Source: G965197405 sp965197405
GTDB taxonomy: Bacteria; Chloroflexota; Dehalococcoidia; Lucifugimonadales; JAGWBF01
Direction: 5' to 3'
Assembly (NCBI GenBank): GCA_965197405.1
Contig: OZ240206.1
Location: forward strand, 1,612,001-1,676,000
Length of the DNA stretch: 64,000 bases
The translations under genes and the position numbers were made by a program. Under the pieces are notes generated by a model. It saw only the letters and a program-made list of their open reading frames with translations, was not told the origin of the DNA and did not search any database. Below are positions 27,363 to 36,076 of the stretch, one piece after another. Every line of letters begins with the position of its first letter. Position 1 is the stretch's first letter.

Positions 27363-28715
27363 CTACTTGAGAGAACGCAATAGCTTGAGCTCGTCGGACA
27401 GCAGCCTGGGAGTGAGGAAATGACCGCGAATGTACTGACGCCCTCTCCGGCCCATCCTTCTGGCCCTCTTCGGGTTCCGGAGCAGATAGAGGACTCTGTC
27501 GGCACACTCATCAATGCTTTCGACGAGGAACCCTCCTTCCCCGTCTTCCAGTTGCATAGGTATGCCCCCTGCTCTACCTGCCACGACGGGCGTGCCCTTC
27601 CATAGCGCCTCGGCGACCACCAACCCGAAGCCTTCCCTTATGGACTTCTGGATGACCACGTCGGAATAGCGCTGGAAGGCGTTCACCTCGATGCTGCTTG
27701 CGGCTGTGTAGTTGGTGAAGAGATAAATATCGGGGTCGTCGCGGGTCTCCTTCACGACCTGGTCGTAAATCCGCCACCCCTCGGGGTCGTCCATAGCCAG
27801 GTGGCCCAGCAGGGCTAGCTGTAGTCCGGGCACATGCTCCCTGACTTTCCGGTAGACCTCAACCACTCCCAGGGGGTCTTTCCAGGGGTCGAAGCGGGAC
27901 ACCTGGGTGAGGAGTGGCCGGTCGGTTGATATGCCCACCCAGCCGATGATTTTCTTGCAGAACTCCCTGGACAGGGAGACGTTCTTCGGGCTAAGAGGGT
28001 CTATCGCCGGAGGCATGATGAAGACCTTCTCTTTGGGCAGGTCAGGCGACACGTACTGCTGCATGGTAAACACGGTGGCATCGTGGGCTTCGACGTAGGG
28101 TCTGAGGAACTCCCACACGTCGGGGTCCGGGTTTGACGTGTCTATATGGCAGCGCCAGACCCACCTGGCGTCGTTGGAGCCGTGCAGAAGCCTCATCGCC
28201 GCGGGCTGTGGGTCGTGGACGACTATGTAATCGAAATCTGCATTGAGGCACCGGACGTTGCGGGAGTTATTTGACAGGTATACCTCTTTGGCCCCGGCGT
28301 CCAGATGATATTCCCCTCCCTGGAGGGCGTTGTGGAAACCCTTGGTCACGTTGAAGAAGGACTCATCCCCCCGGATTGTCACCCAGTGGGCGTCAACCCC
28401 CAGGCTCCTCAGCAGGGGTATGTGGGAGCGAAGAAGCTCGGCAACGCCGCCTCCGTAGGCGGTGGAGTTGACGTGAAGCACCCTCGCGTCCCTCATGTCC
28501 GCGGCCAGAGACCTCAGCTCCTCAATCTTCTCCTCTCCCATTGCGGAGGTATAGGCCGCTATGGACTGCGCCCCCACGCTTATGTCTTTGAGCAACTCCA
28601 CTCTTCCATCACCGCCCAATTCGTACTCATGGTCCGTTGGAATGCCATTTTTTCTGCCATTCATAGCCTCGTGGGTGGCGGCAGGCTGCTCCATTTGGGC
28701 CAGGTCCTCCAGCAA
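27363..28715 (-). CDS. Glycosyltransferase family 4, trehalose synthase (TreT)-like
   Basis: A 450-residue GT-B glycosyltransferase. RVLHVNSTAYGGGVAELLRSHIPLLRSLGV at about residue 78 is the donor/acceptor hallmark of ADP-glucose:glucose trehalose synthases (TreT), followed by DYIVVHDPQP, WRCHIDTSNPDPDVW, LTQVSRFDPWKDPLGVVEVYRKV and the C-terminal nucleotide-sugar site KSIREGFGLVVAEALWKGTPVVAGRAGGIPMQL. The family makes trehalose from a nucleotide sugar and glucose, giving osmotic or stress protection. Cytosolic, no signal. The reading frame begins at 28715 (M at codon one, then LAQMEQPAAT), but the true start may be somewhat downstream. Alternative substrates are possible. Confidence 0.83.
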   Translation of the reverse strand: MLEDLAQMEQPAATHEAMNGRKNGIPTDHEYELGGDGRVELLKDISVGAQSIAAYTSAMGEEKIEELRSLAADMRDARVLHVNSTAYGGGVAELLRSHIPLLRSLGVDAHWVTIRGDESFFNVTKGFHNALQGGEYHLDAGAKEVYLSNNSRNVRCLNADFDYIVVHDPQPAAMRLLHGSNDARWVWRCHIDTSNPDPDVWEFLRPYVEAHDATVFTMQQYVSPDLPKEKVFIMPPAIDPLSPKNVSLSREFCKKIIGWVGISTDRPLLTQVSRFDPWKDPLGVVEVYRKVREHVPGLQLALLGHLAMDDPEGWRIYDQVVKETRDDPDIYLFTNYTAASSIEVNAFQRYSDVVIQKSIREGFGLVVAEALWKGTPVVAGRAGGIPMQLEDGEGGFLVESIDECADRVLYLLRNPKRARRMGRRGRQYIRGHFLTPRLLSDELKLLRSLK

Positions 28716-28867
28716 CTCGACCTCCTGTTATCAAGAAATCCGTTCCCTGCGGGCACAGGGTAACATATCATATACGATTAAGACCAGCCGAAGGGACGCC
28801 TTACAGGATTTGCCGGGTTTTCGCATACCGTGCCAGGTCAAGCCGTCGTGGGGCATCTTCAGTGTCA

Positions 28868-28918
28868 TTCAATCGTCACCCCTCGCTCCGACCGGGGTGG
28901 CAATGAAAAAGCCCTGTA
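28868..28918. repeat. Dispersed repeat family A, right-end fragment
   Basis: AATCGTCACCCCTCGCTCC then GGTGGCAATGAAAAAGCCCTG. The 334 bases between the glycosyltransferase and the SelW-like gene also contain a possible promoter for the latter (TTGACT at 28928-28933 and TAAACT at 28950-28955). Confidence 0.5.
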
Positions 28919-29049
28919 GATAGAGTCTTGACTTGGCACAAATAAGGATTAAACTATTAACCAGTCCGCCGCGGTGGGATATTTCTCCGGCCAGATAAAA
29001 GCCGGGACGGACGGCGAAAGATGAGTGAAACATAAAAGGAGGCTTTTCT

Positions 29050-29340
29050 ATGTCTTGTGATCGGTGCAAGGCCCACGTGGAGATCGTCTACTGCGTTCCT
29101 TGACAGCACCACGCAACCGCCACGTGGATGGCGAACGAGTTCTTCAGGGCCTTCGGCGGCGAGGTGGCTATCTCCATTACCCCGGGCGGCCACAGCCGGA
29201 TGGAGGTCTATGTGGACGGCGAGAAGATATTTGACCGGCTGGAGGAGGGGAAAATCTACCCGGACCTCTCCCGGGTCCGTCAAATGAAGGCCCGGATTCA
29301 GGCAAAGCTGGACTCCATACCAGCCCACGCCGACGACTAG
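29050..29340 (+). CDS. Probable SelW/Rdx-family selenoprotein (C-x-x-U)
   Basis: ATG 29050 follows AAAAGGAGG. The frame reads MSCDRCKAHVEIVYCVP, then TGA (29101-29103, codon 18), then QHHATATWMANEFFRAFGGEVAISITPGGHSRMEVYVDGEKIFDRLEEGKIY to TAG 29340: 96 residues. VEIVYC-V-P-U is the thioredoxin-like C-x-x-U redox motif of SelW/SelT/SelH (Rdx) proteins, and ISITPGGHSRMEVYVDGEKIFDR is the second strand-pair of that fold with the usual G-G-x-F/M-E-V motif. Such proteins probably act as glutathione- or thioredoxin-linked redox factors. A predicted SECIS hairpin lies 15 bases after the TGA. Standard calling would give only the part from ATG 29128. Confidence 0.87.
29118..29133 (+). promoter_or_regulatory. 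Candidate bacterial SECIS element in the SelW-like gene
   Basis: CGCCA at 29118-29122 pairs with TGGCG at 29129-29133; the loop is CGTGGA with G second. It starts 19 bases after the TGA, inside the 16-37 window for bacterial SECIS loops. The stem has only five firm pairs, so the call is weaker than in the peroxiredoxin gene. Confidence 0.6.
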
Positions 29341-29527
29341 CGAACGAAGAGTCGCCCTATCAAGCCCGTCGTTACTATGAAAATAGTCTGCGACCTCCAT
29401 CCCGTCATTCCGGCCCCCGTATCCAGTACGGGGCAGGCTTTGAGCCGGAATCCATATCCCCGGCTTCCGGACTCCCGCTCCCCGTTTTCACGGGGACAAG
29501 CTTTGCTGGAGTGAGGGTGGGAAAGTC

Positions 29528-29674
29528 CAGGCGTCATTCTCGTCCCCTTACCTGGCGTTGTAAAAGCCATAGCGGTTCCGAGCGCAGCGAGGAATCTCAG
29601 CTACAGATGAGAGACCCTCCGCTGCGCTCAGGTCTGCCCTTGGCTTGAGCAGGGGGAGACAGTGAAAGGCCTGT
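29528..29674. repeat. Dispersed repeat family A, copy
   Basis: Contains TCATTCTCGTCCCCTTACC, GGTTCCGAGCGCAGCGAGG and GGTCTGCCCTTGGCTTGAGCAG, ending GACAGTGAAAGGCCTG. Reaches the stop of tmk. Confidence 0.7.
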
Positions 29675-29684
29675 ATAAGGACGC

Positions 29685-30302
29685 TCAGCCCATATTTGCA
29701 AGAAGAGGCTGCACCCTTGCCCAGATTTGCCCGGCAAGGGCGTTCTTCCTCTGGGTCCCGTCGGCCACAAGCCAGCCCTCCGGCTCTTCGGATGCCAGGT
29801 CTAAATACCCCTCCCTCACCCTCCTGTGGAAGTCCGCCGCCTCGGACTCGAAGGTATCTCGCGAGCGGTCTTTTTTCCGGGCCAGCCCCTCTTCTACCAG
29901 CACGTCCAGGAACACGGTGAGGTCCGGGCTGAGGCCGTTGGTGGCTGTCTCGTTCAGCCGGTGAATCAGGTCCAAGTCCAACCCGCGCCCGTAGCCCTGG
30001 TAGGCCACCGTGGAAGCGGTGAAACGGTCGCAGACCACCACCCGGTCGGCGACAAGGGCCGGGGATATGACCCTCTGCACAAGTTGTGCTCTGGCCGAGG
30101 CGAAAAGCAGGAGCTCCGTCAGGGGTGTGAGGCCGGGACGGGTCTTCAGCCACCGGCGGACCGCTTCTCCGAGGGGGGTCCCGCCGGGCTCGCGGACCAG
30201 AACGGCGCTGTAGCCCTCGCGGGAGAGTCGCCGGTAGAGGACCCGGGCCTGGGTGCTTTTCCCCGCTCCCTCGCCACCCTCAAACACTATCAAGGCGCCC
30301 AA
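29685..30302 (-). CDS. tmk: Thymidylate kinase
   Basis: Tmk phosphorylates dTMP to dTDP. The P-loop FEGGEGAGKSTQ is at residues 7-18, the substrate Arg loop LVREPGGTPLGEAVRRWL follows, then the DRVVCDRFTASTVAYQGYGRGLD segment (DR-x-x-x-S-x-x-AYQG) and DLTVFLDVLVEEGLARKKDRSR of the lid region. About 206 residues, normal for the family. The start is uncertain: TTG 30302 (SLGALIVFEGG) is preferred, TTG 30293 possible; no ATG is available because the upstream frame runs into a family C repeat. It follows the R3H ATPase gene on the same strand. Confidence 0.88.
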   Translation of the reverse strand: MGALIVFEGGEGAGKSTQARVLYRRLSREGYSAVLVREPGGTPLGEAVRRWLKTRPGLTPLTELLLFASARAQLVQRVISPALVADRVVVCDRFTASTVAYQGYGRGLDLDLIHRLNETATNGLSPDLTVFLDVLVEEGLARKKDRSRDTFESEAADFHRRVREGYLDLASEEPEGWLVADGTQRKNALAGQIWARVQPLLANMG

Positions 30303-30317
30303 TGATGTAACCCTGAG

Positions 30318-30478
30318 ACCTTTGGAAGTGCCTTCTCTCCTGGTGGGAGAAGGTCGGGATGAGGGGGAGGTGATTGTTTTCTCAGATGTCGTGCCCTTGG
30401 CGCAACCCTCATCACCCTCACCCCAACCCTGTCCCGTCGAGGGAGAGGGGGCAGGACTCCCGCTTCCGCGGGAGAACC
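30318..30478. repeat. Dispersed repeat family C, copy
   Basis: TGCCTTCTCTCCTGGTGGGAG, AAGGTCGGGATGAGGGGGAG and CAACCCTGTCCCGTCGAGGG are the family C blocks. CACTGACCACCGGCCACTAGCC (family D) follows at 30478-30500. Confidence 0.7.
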
Positions 30479-30500
30479 ACTGACCACCGGCCACTAGCCA

Positions 30501-32072
30501 CTAACCCCTCTGAAATGTGACCCGGCGGTTGGGGTCCCTGCCGCTGCTGACGGAGGAGACGTGATACCTCTCCGCCAAGAGGTGCTGGAGCCTGCGGATG
30601 TAAGCTCGCTGCGGGGTCAGATCTATGGACTTTGCCCCATCAAGCACCTGCTGCGCTGCGCCGTGGGCTTCATTGAGCGCCGAGTCCACCAGGGTCCCGT
30701 CGCCCTGCTCCCTGGCCATCACCTTGAGGAACTGCTCCACCTGGGGCAGCGTGTTCTTTCTGAGCACGTAAACGGGCTTCCCCGTATTCTCCGCCACTTT
30801 GACCAGATGGGAGCCTCGCCGGTAATGGGTCTTGGTGGTCAGGACCACGTCCGCGCCCCGAAGCTCGTTCACCACGTCTATCGGCAGTCCCACGGTGTCC
30901 GCGGCGTGCTCCACCCTCTCGCGGCCCACGCCGAAGAGGAAGATGCGGGTGCCGGGGCCTTCGCTTTTATCCGAGGACTGCTCAGGGCGGGTATCTGTAT
31001 CTGGGCGCTCCCGGGGAGACTGGGCAAGGGGCTGGACGGCGGGAGACTCATGGGTGGAGCTTACCTCCCTGGCCTTCATCACCTGCCCAGCCTCTCCGAG
31101 CCACCGGGTCTCCGGCGTAATCGGGTAGCCTCTCAGCCACATGTCCACCACGTGGGCCACGTTATCGTGGACGGCTACCCGCTCCCAGCTTTGAATCTCC
31201 ACCACCGCGTCGAAGGTGGGGGGCGCCTTCCGCTCCAGTATGCTCTTCTGGGTGCCCCTCCTCCGGGCTTCCTCATCGCCCAGGGTCACCGGCTGCACTC
31301 CGCCAATCAGGTCGGAGAGAGTGGGGTTCATGATGAGGTTGTCCAGGGTGTTGCCGTGGGCCGTGGCGATGAGCTGCACCCCTCGCTCTGCGATGGTGCG
31401 GGCGGCGGCGGCCTCCAGCTCCGTCCCCATCTCGTCTATGATTATCCCCTCGGGCATGTGGTTCTCCACGGCCTCAATCATTACGGCGTGCTGGTGGGCC
31501 GGGGTGGGGACCTGCATACGGCGCGCGTGGCCGATGGCGGGGTGGGGTATATCGCCGTCGCCCGCTATCTCGTTGGAGGTGTCCACGATGATTACCCGCT
31601 TCCTGGCGTTATCCGCCAGGACACGGGCCACCTCTCGCAGCATGGTCGTCTTGCCCACGCCGGGCCTGCCCAGAAGAAGGATGCTCCTGCCCGAGAAGAC
31701 CAGGTCCTCGATGATGCTGATGGTCCCATACACGGCCCTGCCCACGCGGCAGGTTATGCCCACGATTCCGCCCTTGCGGTTCCTTATGGCGGATATGCGG
31801 TGCAGCGTGCGGGGAATGCCCGCCCGGTTATCGCCTCCGAACTCCCCCATGTGGTCAACCACATGCCGGAGGTCCTCCTCGTCCACCTCCCTGGAGTCCA
31901 ACATTGTATCCCCGGAGGGGAAGCGGGCTTCCGGGGGGCGGCCAAGGTCCAGTATCACCTCCAGCAACTCGTGCAGGTCGTCCCTTGTCTTGAGGGGGCT
32001 GCTCACCCTGGGTGGCAACGCATCGAGAAGGGCGTCCAGATCGTCCTGGATCCACTTGTCTACAGCTACCAA
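30501..32072 (-). CDS. R3H-domain AAA-type ATPase (SpoIIIAA-like)
   Basis: 523 residues. N-terminal helical region, then an ATPase core with Walker A LLGRPGVGKTTML at about residue 132, VIIVDTSNEIAGDGD, the Walker B-type EGIIIDEMGTE and QLIATAHGNTL. A low-complexity linker (residues about 345-390) leads to a Rossmann-like region and a C-terminal R3H domain, RRLQHLLAERYHVSSVSSG, a single-strand nucleic acid binder (R-x3-H). Such proteins resemble SpoIIIAA and are widespread in Chloroflexota, Cyanobacteria and plastids; the role is unknown, presumably RNA or DNA related. TTG 32072 follows GGTGGAGG. Confidence 0.88.
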   Translation of the reverse strand: MVAVDKWIQDDLDALLDALPPRVSSPLKTRDDLHELLEVILDLGRPPEARFPSGDTMLDSREVDEEDLRHVVDHMGEFGGDNRAGIPRTLHRISAIRNRKGGIVGITCRVGRAVYGTISIIEDLVFSGRSILLLGRPGVGKTTMLREVARVLADNARKRVIIVDTSNEIAGDGDIPHPAIGHARRMQVPTPAHQHAVMIEAVENHMPEGIIIDEMGTELEAAAARTIAERGVQLIATAHGNTLDNLIMNPTLSDLIGGVQPVTLGDEEARRRGTQKSILERKAPPTFDAVVEIQSWERVAVHDNVAHVVDMWLRGYPITPETRWLGEAGQVMKAREVSSTHESPAVQPLAQSPRERPDTDTRPEQSSDKSEGPGTRIFLFGVGRERVEHAADTVGLPIDVVNELRGADVVLTTKTHYRRGSHLVKVAENTGKPVYVLRKNTLPQVEQFLKVMAREQGDGTLVDSALNEAHGAAQQVLDGAKSIDLTPQRAYIRRLQHLLAERYHVSSVSSGRDPNRRVTFQRG

Positions 32073-32397
32073 ACTCTTGCCTCCACCGGAGTCAGGGAGG
32101 GCCCTTGACCCGCGCCGCTGTGGTCTTGATTAGCATAGAGCAGTGGGCCGCTTCCCTGAAACCTCTATGAATGGGCAATTTCTTCAGGAATTACTGTGAA
32201 AATAGCCTTTCGTCGTACTCGCGAAAGCGGGTATCCACGTTCCTTGCGTCCCTGGAGCCCCACTTTCGTGGGAGTGACGGCGTGGGAGATCATGACGGAT
32301 TCCCGGTATTCCGAGTCCAGCCAGAATCGGAGGCCTTCCCCGGCCAAGCGTGGTGCAGCATAGCAGGAAGCATGGCTTCCTTGACAGGGCGTGGCAT
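32073..32397. other. Gene-free stretch with palindromic debris
   Basis: Holds an imperfect hairpin family seen elsewhere: CGCGAAAGCGGGTATCC and CACTTTCGTGGGAGTGACGG around 32215-32285. No ORF, promoter or RNA is convincing. Confidence 0.4.
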
Positions 32398-32562
32398 AAG
32401 GGCCTTTTCATTGTCACCCCGAGCGATAGCGAGGGGTCTAAAGTTCTTCTCCTCAGTGTCGTTTCGGTTGCGAGGCATTTTAGATTCTTCGTCGCTCCGC
32501 TCCTCAGAATGACACGCGGTGGGGGTCTGCACTCACCCAACGTCGAGAATGAAAAGGTCCAG
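32398..32562. repeat. Dispersed repeat family A, copy (full length)
   Basis: AGGGCCTTTTCATTGTCACC on the left and CGTCGAGAATGAAAAGGTCC on the right, with CGAGCGATAGCGAGGGGTC and TTTTAGATTCTTCGTCGCTC between. Same shape as the copy at 9737. Confidence 0.8.
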
Positions 32563-32584
32563 GAGTGACGTAAGGGCCATCGGT

Positions 32585-33163
32585 CTATCCCAAACTGAGG
32601 CCCAGGCTGAGGAAGTACTGGTGCAATCGAGAGTCTCCGGTGAGTTCCGGATGGAAGGACGTGGCCAGGAGATTTTGCTGCTGCACGGCCACCGGCCTCC
32701 CGTCGGGAAGGCGAGCGAGCACGTCCACGCTATCCCCTACTCTGGATATGACGGGGGCGCGGATGAAAACCGCGCGGAACGGGTCGCTGCCCAGGGGACG
32801 GATTTCCAAGTCTGCCTCGAAGCTGTCCACCTGTCTCCCGAAGGCGTTGCGGACCACCCCGATGTCCATAAGCCCCAGGGGGATGGGCTTCTTTTCCGTC
32901 AACTCCCCGGCCATCATAATCATACCGGCGCAGGTGCCCCAGATAGGGACCCCTGCGCCGGCCATTTTCTTGATGGGTTCTTTGAGGTCGTACAAGTCCA
33001 TCAGGTGGCTGAAGGTGGTGCTCTCTCCACCGGGCATGATGAGCGCTTCCACGCTTTCCAGGTCCTGGGGCAGCCTCACCTCCACACTATCCACGCCCAG
33101 GCGCTTCAGGACAGCTATATGCTCGGCGAAGTCTCCCTGTACAGCCAGAACTCCTACATTCAC
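32585..33163 (-). CDS. pdxT: Pyridoxal 5'-phosphate synthase glutaminase subunit
   Basis: PdxT hydrolyses glutamine and passes ammonia to PdxS for PLP synthesis. 192 residues of a class I glutamine amidotransferase: VGVLAVQGDFAEHI, ALIMPGGESTTFSHLM with the oxyanion region, PIWGTCAGMIMMA with the nucleophile Cys (about residue 79), and the His/Glu pair in TSFHPELT. Start is a GTG at 33163. It follows pdxS on the same strand by 40 bases and is surely in the same operon. Confidence 0.94.
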   Translation of the reverse strand: MNVGVLAVQGDFAEHIAVLKRLGVDSVEVRLPQDLESVEALIMPGGESTTFSHLMDLYDLKEPIKKMAGAGVPIWGTCAGMIMMAGELTEKKPIPLGLMDIGVVRNAFGRQVDSFEADLEIRPLGSDPFRAVFIRAPVISRVGDSVDVLARLPDGRPVAVQQQNLLATSFHPELTGDSRLHQYFLSLGLSLG

Positions 33164-33203
33164 CTTGACGGTGCCTCAGTCCAAGCCTCTGAAAGTCGTC
33201 CGC

Positions 33204-34091
33204 CTACAAGTTACCGCGAGGGGCGAGCAACTCTTCCTGACCAAGAGTCCTTACGCCAATGCCCACCATCGGTTCGCCCAGGTCCCTGGATACTTCGGCC
33301 ACTATCTTGGGGTCGTTGTAGTGAGTGACCGCCTCCACGACAGCCTTGGCCCGCTTTGCAGGGTCGCTGGACTTGAATATACCGGAGCCCACGAAGACCC
33401 CGTCGGCGCCCAGCTGCATCATCATGGCGGCGTCGGCGGGAGTGGCTACGCCGCCTGCGGCGAAGTTTACCACGGGCAGACGCCCCTGGTTGCGCGTCTC
33501 AATCAGGAGATCCAAGTCCACGCCCAACTCCTTCGCCTGGGTGGGAAGCTCGTCTTCGGGCATGTTCTGCAACCTGCGTATGGAGTCCATGACGGCCCGC
33601 ATGTGGCGCACCGCCTCGACCACGTCGCCGGTGCCCGCCTCGCCCTTGGTGCGTATCATGGCTGCGCCCTCGGAAACGCGCCTCAAAGCCTCTCCCAGGT
33701 TGCGGCAGCCGCAAACGAAGGGGACTTTGAAGTTGTTCTTCCACACGTGATGGTCCTCGTCCGCGGGGGTAAGCACCTCCGACTCGTCTATGTAGTCCAC
33801 TCCCAGCGCCTCGAGGACCTGCGCCTCCACAAAGTGCCCAATGCGACATTTTGCCATCACCGGGATACTCACTGAGTCTATAATCTCAAGAATCCTGGTG
33901 GGGTCTGCCATACGCGCCACGCCCCCGGCGGCCCGTATGTCGGCGGGGACCCGCTCCAAGGCCATGACGGACACGGCTCCGGCCTCATCCGCTATCCGGG
34001 CCTGTTCCGCGTTGACCACATCCATGATGACCCCGCCCTTGAGCATCTGGGCCAAGCCCGCCTTGACTCTCCACGTACCCGTATCTACCAT
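33204..34091 (-). CDS. pdxS: Pyridoxal 5'-phosphate synthase lyase subunit
   Basis: PdxS builds PLP from ribose 5-phosphate, glyceraldehyde 3-phosphate and ammonia. 295 residues with the family features: [28 protein letters not shown]-like start, [56 protein letters not shown], the Lys-bearing [16 protein letters not shown], and [41 protein letters not shown] 34091 after GGAGGAATAAGG; upstream in-frame codons are ignored. A good promoter lies just before it. Confidence 0.97.
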   Translation of the reverse strand: [295 protein letters not shown]

Positions 34092-34130
34092 CCTTATTCC
34101 TCCACCGGAAACTCCACGTTCACCATTACC

Positions 34131-34159
34131 ATTATACGATGGCGCGTGGTGTTTATCAA
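34131..34159 (-). promoter_or_regulatory. Sigma-70-type promoter for pdxST
   Basis: Minus strand: TTGATA at 34159-34154, 17-base spacer, TATAAT at 34136-34131. Start expected near 34124, 33 bases before pdxS. Confidence 0.7.
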
Positions 34160-34244
34160 TGAGAAGATAGTAGCGAACAGGGGATAGGTGTATAATGTTG
34201 TGTAGCCTTTTATCTGGGCCGGGGTATTTATGAAGGAGACCGTT

Positions 34245-34685
34245 ATGAGCACTGACGAGACCACCAAGCCCGTGGGCTGGAGTGGAAAGACGTACCTTTC
34301 CATTGACGACCTCGCCGTCATACAGCCGGGCTTGGCTAGAATTATGCCGGAGGTCGGCCAACGATATTGGAAGCTCTACTACGCCGCCAAAGTGGGCAAC
34401 TGGGTCATGGCCGAGTTTCAGATCGGGGAAATCCGCGAGCTGATGGAGCTTGGGATTATCACCCGGCCAAAATACGAGGAACACCTCGACGCCTTCATGA
34501 GTGAAGACATAGGCGCGATGGAAGCGGGAATCAATGCCAAGGACTGGGAGAAGTTCGACGTGGCATTCCAGCAGGGTATCCGCAATGCCAATGATTACCA
34601 CAAGCTGAACGACAAGGAGTACATAGTCTGGAAGCTGCCCGATTACCCCCCGCCGGACCTGGACCTCACTCCACTTGAGCAGTGA
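34245..34685 (+). CDS. Conserved-looking protein of unknown function
   Basis: A 146-residue soluble, acidic protein read away from pdxS. ATG 34245 is taken as start because AAGGAG at 34233-34238 lies over the alternative ATG 34230 codons. Recognisable patterns are WSGKTYLSIDDLAVIQPGLARIMPEVGQRYWKLYYAAKVGNWVMAEFQIGEI, then helical stretches with RNANDYHKLNDKEYIVWKLPD, rich in Tyr, Trp and His. No Cys, no signal, no known motif. It may bind a ligand through its aromatic helices, but no function can be assigned. A TATAAT box is at 34191-34196. Confidence 0.65.
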   Translation: MSTDETTKPVGWSGKTYLSIDDLAVIQPGLARIMPEVGQRYWKLYYAAKVGNWVMAEFQIGEIRELMELGIITRPKYEEHLDAFMSEDIGAMEAGINAKDWEKFDVAFQQGIRNANDYHKLNDKEYIVWKLPDYPPPDLDLTPLEQ

Positions 34686-34693
34686 AACTTACG

Positions 34694-34722
34694 TTGACAA
34701 CCCCATGCCTGAGAATTAAAAT
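34694..34722 (+). promoter_or_regulatory. Sigma-70-type promoter for rpsP-khpA-rimM
   Basis: TTGACA at 34694-34699 and TAAAAT at 34717-34722 with a 17-base spacer. Start near 34729, 40 bases before rpsP. Confidence 0.7.
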
Positions 34723-34768
34723 CCGTAAGCAACGGGGTAGTGTACCAGATTAACAGGATGATGAGATT

Positions 34769-35038
34769 ATGCTGAGAATTCGCCTGAGGCGAGTGGGGAA
34801 AAAGGGGAGGCCATCTTACAGAATAGTCGTGGCGGACTCCAGAGCACCAAGGGATGGGGCGTACGTGGAGTGGATAGGCCATTATGACCCCCTGTATGAC
34901 CCCCCCAAAGTTACCCTTAACGAGGAAAAGGCCGTTGAATGGCTGAGGAAGGGCGCACAGCCATCCGAGCCTGTCCAGAGGATTTTCGGGTGGCAGGGAA
35001 TCTTCGAAAAGGTAAAAGGGAATGAAGGAGCTAATTGA
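34769..35038 (+). CDS. rpsP: 30S ribosomal protein S16
   Basis: 89 residues beginning MLRIRLRRVGKKGRPSYRIVVADSRAPRDG, the conserved S16 start, then IGHYDPLYDPPKVTLNEEKAVEWLRKGAQPSE. S16 assembles on the 5' domain of 16S rRNA. The next gene starts 17 bases before its stop. Confidence 0.97.
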   Translation: MLRIRLRRVGKKGRPSYRIVVADSRAPRDGAYVEWIGHYDPLYDPPKVTLNEEKAVEWLRKGAQPSEPVQRIFGWQGIFEKVKGNEGAN

Positions 35039-35249
35039 GTATATAGCCAGAAGCCTGGCCAGTAAGCCCGAAGACGTGCGGGTCACCGAAGAGATTGAGG
35101 ACGGCAGGGTGGTCCTGAGGCTCGAGGTGGCCGACGAGGACAAGGGCAAGATAATTGGCAAGCAGGGCCGGGTAGCTCAGGCGATGCGCGTGCTCCTGAG
35201 GGTGGCGGCGGTGAAGAACGGTACGAGGGCTATTCTTGAGATAATCTAA
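35022..35249 (+). CDS. khpA: KH-domain RNA-binding protein KhpA
   Basis: 75 residues with a single type II KH fold. VRVTEEIEDGRVVLRLEV is followed by the RNA-binding GKIIGKQGRVAQAMRVLL with G-K-Q-G as the GXXG loop. KhpA is a small RNA chaperone/RNA-binding protein with roles in cell division and mRNA control in other bacteria. Fixed neighbour of rpsP; the overlap shows translational coupling. Confidence 0.95.
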   Translation: MKELIEYIARSLASKPEDVRVTEEIEDGRVVLRLEVADEDKGKIIGKQGRVAQAMRVLLRVAAVKNGTRAILEII

Positions 35250-35388
35250 CCTTCTTTCCGGCTCTCTGGCTCTCCGGTGCGGGCGGTCTGCGCACCGCTC
35301 CACGGCACGGTCTCCCCATAGGCGCGAGAAGACCCTCTTATTCGCCGGACCTGCCCCGGCTTCTCCCCAGCATAGTGAGGTTCGGCCC

Positions 35389-35919
35389 ATGTACGAAGAT
35401 GCTGCCTCAACCGGGCCGGTCATAGTGGGCAGGGTCCTGGCTCCCAGGGGCCCGGCAGGCGAGGTCAAAGTAGAGGTCATCAGCGATTCTCCCGCCAGGT
35501 TCTCGAAGGGGAGTGTCCTGTATCTAAAGGGTCAGACCCACCGGATACAACGCTCCTACAGACTCCCCAGGGGAACAATGGCCCTGAAACTGGAGGGCAT
35601 CAACAGCCGCAACGAGGCCGAAGGCCTGCGGGACTGCTTCCTGACGGTGTCCGAGGACATGACCCCCCCATTGCCCGAGGGCGAGTATTATCACTTCCAG
35701 ATTATTGACATGAGCGTCTACACCCGGAAACTGGAATACCTGGGGCAGATAACCCAGATCCTTCCCACGGGAAGCAACGACGTGTACGTGGTGTCCGTGG
35801 CGTCCGATGAGGACGAGGAGCTATTGATACCCGCCGTGGATGAGGTAATCGTGGAGGTGGACGTGGCGCAGGGGACCATGACCGTTGACCTTCCCGACGG
35901 GCTGAGACCGGGCCATTGA
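35389..35919 (+). CDS. rimM: Ribosome maturation factor RimM
   Basis: RimM helps 30S maturation, binding S19. 176 residues: N-terminal barrel PVIVGRVLAPRGPAGEVKVEVISDSPARF (G-R-x-x-x-x-x-G type) and the C-terminal PRC barrel (EYYHFQIIDMSVYTRKLEYLGQITQIL, EELLIPAVDEVIVEVDVAQGTMTVDLPDGL). It follows khpA by 139 bases in the usual order; the trmD and rplS that often come next are not present here. Confidence 0.93.
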   Translation: MYEDAASTGPVIVGRVLAPRGPAGEVKVEVISDSPARFSKGSVLYLKGQTHRIQRSYRLPRGTMALKLEGINSRNEAEGLRDCFLTVSEDMTPPLPEGEYYHFQIIDMSVYTRKLEYLGQITQILPTGSNDVYVVSVASDEDEELLIPAVDEVIVEVDVAQGTMTVDLPDGLRPGH

Positions 35920-36076
35920 CACGATATAGCAACCCTGCTACCATCGCCCTGCCATGAGCAGGCTCACAGGGTAGGTCCCGTGGGCTTGCCGACCCCGGCG
36001 GTATTCCGCTTGATCAATACTCTCTAAAGGGACCAAACAGTCTGCCCAAGAAAAGAGAATTAGTAAGGAGGTCATC

